A stretch of 64,000 nt of DNA from Lineus longissimus (GCF_910592395.1 NC_088321.1:15872001-15936000); one strand, 5' to 3'; shown: positions 43,606 to 54,398, counted from the first letter of the stretch. Notes: a model not told the origin generated them from the letters alone. Made by a program: numbers and translations.

Positions 43606-44589
43606 TCAAAAAATCCTGTTAATGTCCGTTTCCAGCAGCAAATCGCGACCATATGCCTCACGATTCAGTTGGTTCATTACAGCCAGCGATCTCCGTGCTG
43701 CTGTTTTGAATGGCTTGGGCAGCCCGTGAGGAAGAAGGTCGTTCCTTGGGTTGGTGGGGTCCATTACCTTCTGCTCTTTGTCAGCGAGGCTCTTGGTAAT
43801 TGCGTTCAGGGGGTAGTTGTAATCAAAAGCCACGTTGATTTCGCCCCGCCGCATGCTCACCAGAAATTTGTCAAGAGCATGCCGAAGCGACGGCTGACGT
43901 GAACTGCGCCTTCTCGAAGCTTCGACGCGTTCTGCAACATCAACTGCGATTGTCTCAATCATGGTGGAGCGCCCTGGCATCTTCACATCATCCACACCGA
44001 GGTTCCAGTTCTTGGCGAGTCTGACAAAGCGATGCACGAAATGAGAGCGCGATTTTATAAAAGCCACGGCTCCCTCCGTCAGATCCGAGCTGTGGTATCT
44101 CATTTCGCTGTCTGGAATGTTTTTCGTCATATCTAGTGTTCTCCTAACTTGCTCCTTTCCCGTGTTCGCAGTATTATGTGTGTTAACAACGTTTCTGGCA
44201 GGAAGAAGATCAAAGTGGACGCCATTTAGGTCAAACGTAAGCGAATACGGTGTTTGCTTGACACCACTTGCCGGTACTCCAAGATGGCCGACTATCAGAC
44301 TGTTAATTTCCGTTAGGACGGCTGCATACGGCGGGTTCTCCCCGTTTAGGTAAATTACCAAATCGTAATCAGCATATCCCCGAATCGAAGTCTTCTTACC
44401 CTTCCCACCATTTACTCTCAAACGGTCCAAGCTAAAGCTTGACTTCTCTTGAAGAAGTCGTTGTAAGCGAGCAGTCTCCGCATTGCCTCGACCTTCGAAT
44501 TCCTTGTCGACCGCGAGTTTGTCGGCGTGTATCGTTAGAAGCGCATCAAAGTTCTCCCTATTTCTCCTCCTCCCAGCCATGCACGGCAT
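43606..44589 (-). CDS. 2'-5'-oligoadenylate synthetase-like nucleotidyltransferase, gene 1
   Basis: 327 residues in one exon from the ATG at 44587-44589 (a second Met is three codons on). The N-terminal half is a nucleotidyltransferase core: GGKGKKTSIRG in place of the OAS GGSxGKGTxLRG loop, then the metal-binding pair D74/D76 in ADYDLV and the third acid D127 in FDLLPA. The C-terminal half has OAS1_C hallmarks: LAKNWN, a helix like the ALELLT region, and MDPTNP matching the LDPADP of OAS. All three catalytic acids are kept, so activity is likely. OAS enzymes bind dsRNA and make 2'-5' oligoadenylates in the cytosol; the exact product here is unknown. It is transcribed away from gene 2; the 1.7-kb spacer carries kappaB-like sites. 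Confidence 0.88.
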   Translation of the reverse strand: MPCMAGRRRNRENFDALLTIHADKLAVDKEFEGRGNAETARLQRLLQEKSSFSLDRLRVNGGKGKKTSIRGYADYDLVIYLNGENPPYAAVLTEINSLIVGHLGVPASGVKQTPYSLTFDLNGVHFDLLPARNVVNTHNTANTGKEQVRRTLDMTKNIPDSEMRYHSSDLTEGAVAFIKSRSHFVHRFVRLAKNWNLGVDDVKMPGRSTMIETIAVDVAERVEASRRRSSRQPSLRHALDKFLVSMRRGEINVAFDYNYPLNAITKSLADKEQKVMDPTNPRNDLLPHGLPKPFKTAARRSLAVMNQLNREAYGRDLLLETDINRIF

Positions 44590-44738
44590 GTTGACGGTTT
44601 GATGAGAGAATAATTTTATGGGATTCACGCACAAAGAAGCAGAGTACGGTTAGTACTGTTTGCAATGTTATAGCAACGAGGTTTAAAATAATTGTGAAGG
44701 AATGTAATATATTCGAGAAAATCTGGAGACTTCGAAAT

Positions 44739-44748
44739 GGGAATCCCC
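44739..44748 (-). promoter_or_regulatory. kappaB-like site 1
   Basis: GGGAATCCCC, which on the strand of OAS-like gene 1 is GGGGATTCCC, matching the Rel/NF-kB consensus GGGRNWYYCC. It lies 150 bp from the gene 1 start codon and inside a block shared in inverted orientation with sites 2 and 3. Confidence 0.45.
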
Positions 44749-45076
44749 ACTGGGATATGGCTATACATGTATTAGGATCATGATATTGATACGTAGACTG
44801 CACGCTGATTTGGTTTTCACTTCTAATTTCGCTGACCGTGATTATATCACGCAAGGTTTTTAATCATTGGTTGCACACCACCGGAGTTCAACAACAACCC
44901 CCCCCCCCCCCTCGACCAATGCCCCACCAAACCCTGGATCGGCTACTGAGACCTCTGCTAGCATGAGTAAAGACTGACGTCACGCCATCTGAACGATTCA
45001 TCGAAACTGATAATCGGCAAAACCATGCAATGTAACTGCCGCAATAATTCTTATTCAATTAACGATGTGTGGCAAC

Positions 45077-45086
45077 GGGGATTCCC
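45077..45086 (+). promoter_or_regulatory. kappaB-like site 2
   Basis: GGGGATTCCC, an exact match to GGGRNWYYCC, in the first 175-bp unit. Confidence 0.45.
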
Positions 45087-45251
45087 ACTTCAAAGTCTCC
45101 AGGAAAGCCTGGATCGGCTACTGAGACCTCTGCTAGCATGAGTAAAGACTGACGTCACGCCATCTGAACGATTCATCGAAACTGATAATCGGCAAAACCA
45201 TGCAATGTAACTGCCGCAATAATTCTTATTCAATTAACGATGTGTGGCAAC

Positions 45252-45261
45252 GGGGATCCCC
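45252..45261 (+). promoter_or_regulatory. kappaB-like site 3
   Basis: GGGGATCCCC in the second 175-bp unit, one base different from site 2 and still within GGGRNWYYCC. Confidence 0.35.
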
Positions 45262-45388
45262 ACTTCAAAGTCTCCAGGAAAGCTTTTCGTAGTATGATCG
45301 AAATTCTTTTGAAGCTTAAAAAAGGAAGCGGTGTCCGTATTCAGCTCCCGATCCATGGACAATATCATCATGTCACAAATTAAACAAA

Positions 45389-45547
45389 GTCGAAAGAAGG
45401 CAACGTTTAGGGCGAAATTCCAATTCGATGGTCTTCTGACCGTCGAAAGAAGACAACGTGTAGGGCGAAATTCCAATTCGATGGTCTTCTGACCGTCGAA
45501 AGAAGGCAACGTGTAGGGCGAAATTCCAATTCGATGATCTTCTGACC
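45389..45547. repeat. 53-bp tandem repeat, three copies
   Basis: Starts at 45389, 45442 and 45495; unit begins GTCGAAAGAAGGCAACGT. Copies differ at only a few positions. Confidence 0.9.
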
Positions 45548-45661
45548 GTTCTCGCCTACAGCATTGGGATTGACCACGAATTTGAAAGTCGTGGTAATGC
45601 AACAATCGATAGGATAATCCGACCTCGATATTCCTTATAGACCGTTCGAAGGTGGCAGGCG

Positions 45662-45747
45662 AAAACCAGCACTTAAAAAATATCAAAGCAGTGTTCAGAT
45701 TTTTTACAATGCAAGCTGAGGCAGTCAGTTTTTGGTTGGCTATGCAG
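45662..45747. repeat. Direct repeat flanking OAS-like gene 2, left copy
   Basis: About 85 bp (AACCAGC..TTAAAAA.TATCAAAGCAGTGTTCAG...) that recurs in the same orientation at 48219-48303, so that gene 2 lies between the two copies. Confidence 0.75.
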
Positions 45748-45764
45748 ATTCGACAATAGACTAA

Positions 45765-45920
45765 GGGAGCATCCATTAAGTGCGTACGCACTGAGGGGGT
45801 AGGGGGGTCTATGAACACTATGTACACTATGTACACTATGCGTACAGGGGGGAGGGGGAGTTAATGGTCTTGCGTACGTACGCAACCCAAGAACCATTTT
45901 GTTACTTAATGGACGCTCCC
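45765..45920. mobile_element. PIF/Harbinger-type MITE
   Basis: Ends GGGAGCATCCATTAAGT and ACTTAATGGACGCTCCC are inverted, with TAA on both sides (45762-45764 and 45921-45923), matching the 3-bp TWA duplication of PIF/Harbinger. Total 156 bp, non-coding. Confidence 0.75.
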
Positions 45921-46299
45921 TAAATGGCCACTGCTATAAATAGTCATGCCGTCATGGGGGAAGTTTCATCTGGAATTATACATGTAATGAAAGTGTCATC
46001 AAAACTTTTATTAAGCAGTTCTAGATTATAATCTCATATTGCTGGAGCAAGTATTCCGGAACGGTTGTCTTTAACAATTTGCAACACGAAGTGTGGGGCC
46101 CACCTTTAAGACGTTTAGACGACATTTGAGAGTGACTACTGTTTCAAGATCGAACTAGCTGTTTCGAAATTGGACTGTTTATCCAAGATTTGGCAACTTT
46201 GAATCGTCTATTCACGTTGACATACAGGGACTTTGCACTGAAAGACGCTGACACTGACAATTGCATTTTTAAACTGTAGAGTCGTAAAAAGCCGGGATC

Positions 46300-47379
46300 A
46301 TGCCGCAAAGGAGGAGCAAGGCAGATAAGGAGGAAAAGAGGAGCATGTTTGATGATCTTCTTTCAGATCTCGTGGATGATCTGGAAATTGATGAAGAGTT
46401 CAAACGACGCGGAAAAGCCGCAGCTAATCGGGTCTTCCGGCTCCTTCAGAGGGAATCAGAGTACAGAATAGACCGTGTTAAAGTCGCAGGCGGGCAAGGC
46501 AAAAATACCTCGATCCGTGGACGACATATGGATTATGATTGTGTAGTTTTCATCAATGGAGAGGAACCGCCATTTTCTGACGTTATTGATGAATTTGAGG
46601 CACTGATTAACAACTTTTTTGAAATACCAGTCTCGGTGACACCGTATTCGCTCAAGTTTAAGCTGGATGATGTCAACTTTGACCTTCTCCCAGCCACAAA
46701 TGAAGTCCTAACGCACGATACTTCGGACACGACTCGGATGCAAGTTGCGAGGACTCTTGATAAGATGAAAAGGATCCCTGCCGGCGAAATTAGATATTAC
46801 AGCGCAGCCCTAACAGAGGGGGCATTGGACTTCATTCAGTCTCGCTCTGACTTTGTTCTCAGCTTCATCAAGCTTTGTAAGTACTGGAATAACGGCGTAA
46901 AATGCGGATACATCTCGGGCCGCTCGACAATTATTGAAACAATTGCAGTGGCTGTAGCGGAGGAGGAGGAGACAAAAGCTGGTCAAAGCCGGAGAAAACC
47001 TTCTCTCAGAAACTCCATCACAAATTTCCTTGAGCAAATGAGACATACGGCGGAAATAAACGTGGCCTTTTATCACAACTACAGGAGATCGGACGTCCCG
47101 AGACATATCGCAAAGCAGAGGCCTCTGGTGCTCGACCCGTCCAACCCCTGGAACAACCTACTTTCCCGACGGACCCAGTCCTCTCTCGAACCATTTGAAG
47201 AACACGCAAAAAATATCTTGGGCGAGATTTACAAGCTGAATGCAGTGGCTTATCAGCGGGACTTGGAATACACTGACATATCGGCCTTATTTCGGCCTTA
47301 TATCCGCCTTATCGGCCTTATCGGCCTTTTGATGGATGTAGTACATGCATGCCGACGCCTTTTATATAGACCTGCATGA
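46300..47379 (+). CDS. 2'-5'-oligoadenylate synthetase-like nucleotidyltransferase, gene 2
   Basis: 359 residues in one exon, paralogous to gene 1. The core has GGQGKNTSIRG, the acid pair D78/D80 in MDYDCV and the third acid D128 in FDLLPA; the C-terminal half has CKYWN, the IIETIAVAVAE helix and LDPSNPWNN, in the places of the matching OAS1_C motifs. Homology with gene 1 ends at residue 331; the last 28 residues (RPYIRLIGLIG...) are encoded by a short tandem repeat of TTATCGGCC type and are hydrophobic and basic, a recent extension that might alter localisation. It is expected to be a cytosolic dsRNA-responsive enzyme by family; product specificity is unknown. It is divergent from gene 1 and flanked by an 85-bp direct repeat. 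Confidence 0.88.
   Translation: MPQRRSKADKEEKRSMFDDLLSDLVDDLEIDEEFKRRGKAAANRVFRLLQRESEYRIDRVKVAGGQGKNTSIRGRHMDYDCVVFINGEEPPFSDVIDEFEALINNFFEIPVSVTPYSLKFKLDDVNFDLLPATNEVLTHDTSDTTRMQVARTLDKMKRIPAGEIRYYSAALTEGALDFIQSRSDFVLSFIKLCKYWNNGVKCGYISGRSTIIETIAVAVAEEEETKAGQSRRKPSLRNSITNFLEQMRHTAEINVAFYHNYRRSDVPRHIAKQRPLVLDPSNPWNNLLSRRTQSSLEPFEEHAKNILGEIYKLNAVAYQRDLEYTDISALFRPYIRLIGLIGLLMDVVHACRRLLYRPA
47277..47335. repeat. TTATCGGCC-type short tandem repeat inside OAS-like gene 2
   Basis: Imperfect copies of TATCGGCCTTAT. It overlaps the 3' end of the coding frame and carries it past the stop position seen in gene 1. Confidence 0.8.
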
Positions 47380-49009
47380 GTCACGATAGCAAGTAACTTG
47401 TAAATATAATATTTCGCTAGTTTTAGGATTGGTAGCAAGTAACTTGTAAATATAAACAATTTAGGGATAATGTGAAGTTTGTGCTTTTGAACAAATGAGC
47501 CCTGTAATGATTAACCGGTTGTGATTTTGCTCCACCGTGATTGGTTCAATTCTCAAGACTGTGCCGGTGAGGCAGAATCAACGGCTTCTAATTGGCCATT
47601 GCAACAATGCTGTCGCTACTTGAGGATAGTCGTGACGAAAGTGTCCTGGACTCAACTTCATTTTAATCATGGTAATTATATAGGTATTAAAAACAGCCGT
47701 CCGCCATCACATTTATGTACTGTATATATCAATCACAATCGAGTAGTTGGGCCTGGTATTTTCATTTTCATATAACAATAAATCATCTCCATTCGATGCA
47801 TTCTTCATTGTTTATTTGCACAAAACATCGATTCCTTTCTCTGTTCAACCTCGGCCCTGGTCGATTTGTACGTCGACTCGCACGTACTGGGAAGTGGTAA
47901 ATATCACCATGTGTTATGGTGACGTGGATAATCGGATAATCAGGTTGGCGAATCGAACGCAGAGTGAGGCGTGTTGTCAAACTATTGATCTGATATCGGT
48001 CTGTTTGATATGTCTAGGCGATGTCTCGTCGCGTCCAAATGTAAACAAATGGTTGGTGGTTTTCCATGAGAGAAGAAACCTGCGGAAATGTTCAGTTCAT
48101 GATTTCAATCAAAACATTCCTTGCAGCTGCGTTGCTTCTTTAGTGCAAGAAGACTTCATTGTCTTCCAAGGTGATGATTAGGCCTCCGTCCGAGCCAGAT
48201 CCAATATGGCGGCCCAAGAAACCAGCAGTTAAAAATATCAAAGCAGTGTTCAGACTTTTTTCAATGCAAGCTGAAGCAGTCAGTTCGTTTTTGGTCAGGC
48301 AGTCTACTGATTAGAGAGAGCTCTGCCATATCCTAAACCAGTCTTTCTTCAGTTTTGTTCTTAGTTTAGAGCCGGTTTGGAATCGCCCTTAGGCGCTTTA
48401 GTCTGGTGTCCAGATTCTCATTGAGCAGATTCTGGTAAGCCTCAGTATTCTGTGAAGTTGTTTCTGCCTTGGCAGTGCCCTGTTCGTCGACGGTAGATCG
48501 TCACCTGTTGCTTCCTGTCTAGCTGGGTGATGCTGTCGTCTGGGTGTTGTCACCGTTATATGCTGTAATAGCAACATCAAAGACGAATACCACTTTCTTT
48601 TACAACTAACTGATCTGACCACTCGTTCAAATCTAAAATACTAGCTCGCACACATCGTCATTCAAGACTACATGAAGCACATTGAAAAGTGACGGGAAAT
48701 GGGATTTGAACACCAGGGATGTTCAAATCACAACACACCATTTATGGACTCTACCGTTTGGTGTCTCTGCCGCATATTCAGCACGAGCAACAAGGCGTGT
48801 CCAACAACAGCCCGCCATTGTCACACCTGCGTGACCTTGAAAGGTGAGCCTCGCTATCGCATTGGCGGCACTCAACTCAACACTGCGTTGTGTGCAATCG
48901 ATCACTGCTCTATTACCTGTGCATGAATTAGGATCAATTGAACACGAAGTAGGACATATTGCTTACCTTTAAGGATTAGGGACAAAACATTGGACCATTT
49001 TTAATCAAA
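47380..49009. other. Intergenic, no gene seen
   Basis: Contains a direct repeat of TAGCAAGTAACTTGTAAATA at about 47391 and 47433 and the right 85-bp repeat (48219-48303). Other frames lack support. Confidence 0.45.
48219..48303. repeat. Direct repeat flanking OAS-like gene 2, right copy
   Basis: Partner of 45662-45747. Confidence 0.75.
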
Positions 49010-49117
49010 ATGGCGGAGTTTCGTTTATTGTTTTTAATCGTCTGCTCGATTTGTTGTGTTTATGTCCAAGCGGGCGCCAAGATGGATTATTTAAACCAAA
49101 CCCCTATCTACTCTAAA
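49010..49117 (+). CDS. First exon with signal peptide, probably of a FAS1-domain protein
   Basis: 36 codons from an ATG in good context (TCAAAATGG). Residues 1-23 are a clear signal peptide (basic-neutral start, hydrophobic core LLFLIVCSICCVYV, small residues QAGA before the likely cut). The exon ends TCTAAA/GTAAGT, a strong donor in phase 0. The next compatible exon found is 62310-62472, which starts in phase 0 and carries FAS1-like sequence; joined, the N-terminal TPIYSK would precede YAKLITDL in a natural FAS1 opening. The join spans 13 kb and other exons may lie between, so the link is inference. Confidence 0.55.
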
Positions 49118-52100
49118 GTAAGTTGTCTACACCTATAGGTGGTAGTGGGTCGTCTGTACATTGTCGTCTGCTCCTCTTTAGTGTATGTGTGTTTTGTATT
49201 AGTGTACATACATCATGGTTTCATGGATGACCAACTCCTTGGGTGTGTGATTGGATTTCGTTAAACGAGTCATGCCATGGAGTGAGCAATTCACTATACT
49301 ATGTCTTTAGCTGCACGTAATCCATGCACTGGTCCAGCACCGAGCCAGCAGCGTCTCCCAACAGGGACTTCTGGAATACACCTTCCTGCTCCCAGTATCT
49401 GGTGGCAGTTCTCTTGTTTGTGACAGTCCAAATACCCGGGGTCTGCGTCTGCGTCCTCTCCATTGGCACAACTGCAGTAAATTACGATGGGACGAAACTT
49501 TGGGCTGTGTGCAAAATACAAGAGATGATTTTGGTCAAAGGAAAACCTACATTGTGAAGGGCGTGAATTCAATGCCACACAGTCATTTGTCTCGAACACC
49601 GTCGTCATGCACACATCTTGTTCATACTCATTCCCCACCTCTAACATTTCCCCCCCATACGTGTCGGTTTTCCCCCAAAACGATCACATCCCGCTGAGTG
49701 TAATTTGATGTGCACACGGACGTGTAGCCTATCTTTTTTACATACATCTGCGATGTTACCTAGCTCGGCCTATCAAACGCAGATCACGGATATTACATTT
49801 TGGCACGCCTCTCGCTTTCTCCACACCTTGACCCTCTGGTTTTGGACTCCACCAGACCCTGGGTTCGTTGCACCATGCTGATAGTTCGACATGTGCTTCC
49901 ACTCCGTCTGAGCACAGCCGAATCTTCAGTTTCGTCACTTGCGCTCGGTTTTACTTAATTTTGCGTTAAGGACTCAACTGACGGAGATGACGCCAATTTA
50001 AGTTGACGCCGGCGTGAGTGAAAAATGTGTTTTGAATAACTATGCCCTGACCTGATGATAACTATATATGGATGTATCATTTCACTATTTCGCAAAACTT
50101 CCTCGTACAATAACGAAACCGGATAGCGAGTATTTTCGTGTTAGTAACCCCCAACTCAACGTGACATTCTGTCCCCACGTTACGATATGAATACGAAATA
50201 CCTCCAAACATTCATAGCGTTTGATATCTCGAAGATAACCGACGGACAATGCCCGTATCTGATATCCTTTCATTCCAATCTAATGGCATACCAGATTCGT
50301 GGGGTCACAATGGAGACGGTCATCCAATAGTGTACAGTACCTTATACACACCGTGGAAGGAATATATCCCAAGATAAGCATAATGTGTCCTGACAGGAAA
50401 GGTCATTCACATGCTCCTGCCCTCGCATTTATAGCATCTTGACCTCAGATGTGCTTGCTGTCATCAGGATTTAAAGAAAGATAAAGATATACCCCCAAAC
50501 CTCTATGGACTCTCGTTGTGTCACATGCACTGAAGAATGTTTGTTCTTGTCTTGACCAAAAACAATGCTATACATACATGTATGATTGTGCTCTTTATGT
50601 GTGCCACAGGTAATTATAGGCACCGTCATTCACGACAATTGTATTTGACCACTAAGTATGTCTTAAGAGGATCAATAGTCAATTCATTATACACATGTGA
50701 TGTACACTGTACATGTATATCAATAAACTGCACTTGATGATGAATCGACTGCGTTCATGCCGACTTAGACGCGTGAAGGGGGGACCTTCTCGTTTTCTGT
50801 TTCTAAGTCCAGGACAGCTGGACTCGGCCTGATGAACATGCGGACAATAGGGCCTGAAATAGGATTCCACTCATGAATTCGCGTATGACTGGATGATATA
50901 TCAACTGCGTTGATACCAACTAAGGCGTGGGAAGGGTATTGTATCTGTCGTACAAAGTTCGCTTTAAGGTCGCCTAAACCAGTGTCATTCAATATAAGTG
51001 AATATGCTTTATTGAAAGACGATGTCTATACAAAGGCCTATATCATGCAATAGACCTATGTGAATACGCGCCAAAACCAGCTACGTCTCTTCATTCGAAG
51101 TATTAGATTGAGACTAATTCTGAATCTTCACAAGCATGACCTAGATAGAGCATAAAAGCGTGTCTGGCAAGAAATTTCCTTAACAATTGCTCTCTCAAAG
51201 CGTTAACCGAACAGATGAATAATTCTCGCTAGTTGGCTTCTTTTTTTTAAAATAAAAAATGTCGCTTTTCACTCATTTGAGGGTCATTTGAGGGTCAGGT
51301 GAGGTGAAATATAGCATAAAGTACAAAGTTGGTTTTGAAAACAAGTCTTCCCACTTGAACTGTCAATTCGTGTTAATAATAAGAAAATGAAAGTAATGCT
51401 TCCTATAAGTATGCATATAATAGTACATGTATCTCTAAACAATATATTATAGTTTACTAAACCCCCATTTCCTAGGCAGTGTGAGTTGAATCACCCCCAG
51501 GGAAAACTCGAAACAATGTCCATGTATCAATCCGCTTTTACGGATGAGTTAGCCATTTTGTTTTGTGTCCTTACAAACCGGGAAATAGTACATGTACTTA
51601 AATCCATCTCCATGTGTGTCATATGGAAGTTCAATTGTAAAGAATGCACGAAATATTTTGTGTCAAGGGATCTGACCGCTAACCTATGCGTCAGACCAAA
51701 TTCGAACATTTCGAGGGTATCTATCTATACAGCCCAGATTCTATTTCTATTGTTTTAGCAGACATTTTTTCCTCAATTAGAACTTAGTAACCATTTCGTC
51801 ATCCAACCGTTTAAGGCCAATTTGCCACGGGTGTTTATAAACTGTTAACTTGGTTAAGTGGCGGGGCCACGGTGGCCCTGCTCTCGATGTTGGGGGTCCT
51901 AAGTTGAAAAACGGTTAAGAATGTATGACTGATCGTAGAGAATGTCAAATGTTTGCTGATGTCTGAAAATGACTTGGCGTTTGATAAGCCAGAAGGTGTC
52001 GGTTCTGTCGGGCAGAACCTTAGTCAAGGATGGATATAGGGTATTCGCCCGCTGGAATGAATGCTAAACTTCGGTACTGGAAATATTGTGTACAGTGATA

Positions 52101-52137
52101 TAAAACGTGTCGCTTGTTCCGTTACATAGAAATCATG

Positions 52138-53169
52138 GGCTTGTGGTATTCGACTCGATGACTCGACGACGCGATGACTCGATGACGCGATCAAGTTGGA
52201 ATCTTTTTAAAGAATATCACTGCCTGGACTGTAATTTATACATAGAATCATAAGTGGAGGAAAATAAAAAAGAACCGATCATTACCAACCCCTTTCCAGC
52301 TGTTTTCACCGTATCTAATCCGACCATTTTTCGTTTCCTACAAGTTCGCATTTTTGATAAAACCATGCGCCATGTTGCTATGCAAGCTTACCGTCAATAC
52401 AGCTAAATACACCTAAATATAGCTGGTTCAGATCAACCTCCTACCCAGGTTCTTTACGAGCAGAAATTCCAATGTTAAAATGACACGCGAGTTCCTGGAG
52501 ACAAGGTTGGCTCTGGATATCAGCACGGCAATATTAAATGTCCTATACACCTTTCCAGAAATGGGGCGCTGAGTGTCCGAAATAGTGATGTCATAAGGGG
52601 AAACTAGGCCTGTGGTGGAGGGACAAAGGAGATAGTCATGGTTGACCAACACACTTGAATGCCTTTAATGACGGACAAGGGGGAAAAAGTTAGTTCCAAT
52701 GCAAGCCACCAATTTCGGAAAGCATGTATAGGGGCTGATGTATTGGGGGGGGGGGGGGGGCAGATGTCAAGGGGCGGAAGAGGGACTGAGTGACTGAGTC
52801 TAAAAAACTGCACATATGCGAAATTCCGATTGTTGACAGACTACCACATGACATCTGACATTGGCCACTGGAAGCTTGTTTGTCAATTAAATCTCCGGTC
52901 ATTTTGTATGCTATGAAACGTCCGCGAGTCCTTTAAATATCAAAATCAATCGCGGGGACCAATCTTCAGTGGCCATGGCTGGGGGGGGGGGGGGCACATC
53001 CTTCTACATACCGTAGCTGGGTATGGGAAGGCCGAGCTAAAACCTCTGCTGTTGCAGCGGTAGCCCGGAGACCAGGATCATGGGATTCCGTATTTTAGCA
53101 AAATCCATAGCAACGATCGCGTCATCGAGCCATCGCGTCGTCGAGTCATCGAGTCGAATACCACAAGCC
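52138..53169. mobile_element. Mutator-like non-autonomous element, 1,032 bp
   Basis: 55-bp terminal inverted repeats (52138-52192 and 53115-53169, one or so mismatch) begin GGCTTGTGGTATTCG and contain tandem CTCGATGA/GCGATGA units. GAAATCATG lies directly outside both ends (52129-52137 and 53170-53178), a perfect 9-bp target duplication, the size made by Mutator-type transposases. No transposase is encoded; the interior holds two long G-runs near 52746 and 52981. Confidence 0.88.
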
Positions 53170-53442
53170 GAAATCATGTGCTCTGGTTGTGGATGCAGTC
53201 ATGCTCCCCAGGCTCCCTTGGTATGTAAATACCTGTTGGCTCAACATTATGCAAAATACCCTGGTTTCGCTAATGTAAGACCGTTTCTCAATATTCAAGT
53301 CCCAAATATGAACATAGTCGTCCAATGATTGTTTGGCAGATCCGTTGACTTGTCCGACTGTCATGACGTCATATTTCTGCCTTGTTTTCTGTTTCTTTTT
53401 CTGTTTTCTGTTTCGATATCGTTATCTATCAATCGATCTTAG

Positions 53443-53666
53443 ATCGGTTGTAAAGTGCCTGTGGAAATATTGCTTTTGACATCACTTGTCGTTAGGACTA
53501 CTTTATTCGCGTTGGGTGAAGTGCGCTTGTTTGTGCCTTAGCGCCGGGCGTGGTGTAAAATTGGGACTGAAATGCCACCATTCTGGAAAGTCTCGAAACG
53601 AGAGCGATAGACTGGTACCCTGTCCCGTTCTATAAGTAATCAGCATCCTCCGACTGAGAGCACGAT
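53443..53666. repeat. 224-bp direct repeat, copy 1
   Basis: Identical to 54175-54398 except for about two bases, at an offset of 732 bp. CGATCTTAGATCG overlaps or abuts both of its ends. Confidence 0.9.
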
Positions 53667-54174
53667 CTTAGATCGATGGGTGTGAAGCTCACATGAACAC
53701 TGAATCATAGCAGTCTTGTTATGAAATGGATGACATTTGACTTTAACAATATCTATATGATTACATGTCTATGACAGAGATATGAGAGACACATTTTTTT
53801 ACCACTGAAAATAAACGTTATAGAAAATGTACACGTCGTGTAGCAGTGCACCGGGCTCGTCCTACCCCCATGTTCCTCCCTCATGAGAATGTATGAACAG
53901 GATGACATGGACTACCCCAGGAGTCTAGAAAATGATGACTAAGTGTACAACTCAGCTTTAGTTTAGAGCTTTACTGGAGTTTCTCTACGAGCCTCAGTGG
54001 AGCCCCATGAAAGGCAAGTCCAACACTACCCTTTTCAATATCAGAAAAATTGAGGCCATCACACAATACAGACACATAAAATTATCATGATAACAGATAT
54101 AGACTGAGCAAACATGGGCAAGTTCGCATAGGAAGAATTAGAACAACAATGACAAACGTTTTTACTATTTGAAA

Positions 54175-54398
54175 ATCGGTTGTAAAGTGCCTGTGGAAAT
54201 ATTGCTTTTGACATCACTTGTCGTTAGGACTACTTTATTCGCGTTGGGTGAAGTGCGCTTGTTTGTGCCTTAGCGCCGGGCGTGGTGTAAAATTGGGACT
54301 GAAATGCCACTATTCTGGAAAGTCTCGAAACGAGAGCGATAGACTGGTACCCTGTCCCGTTCTATAAGTAATCAGCATCCTCCGACTAAGAGCACGAT
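54175..54398. repeat. 224-bp direct repeat, copy 2
   Basis: Second copy; its flanks lack the CGATCTTAGATCG motif. Confidence 0.9.

Larger units (their letters stand above)
44933..45282. repeat. 175-bp tandem duplication, two copies
   Basis: 44933-45107 and 45108-45282 are almost identical. Each ends with a kappaB-like decamer followed by CACTTCAAAGTCTCCAGG. Confidence 0.9.
44590..46299. promoter_or_regulatory. Shared spacer of the divergent OAS-like genes
   Basis: Between two gene starts facing apart. It includes three kappaB-like decamers, a 175-bp tandem duplication, a 53-bp triple repeat, a Harbinger-like MITE and a poly-C run near 44898. No TATA box position is certain. Confidence 0.5.

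Noticed and set aside
49299-49463. 54-codon minus-strand frame with ATG and an acceptor-like CTGCAG nearby
   Set aside because: Plausible-looking but with no family, no second exon and no donor; too weak to list as a gene.
53443-54398. Miniature LTR retrotransposon (TRIM)
   Set aside because: The direct repeats fit, but no target duplication, primer-binding site or polypurine tract could be seen.
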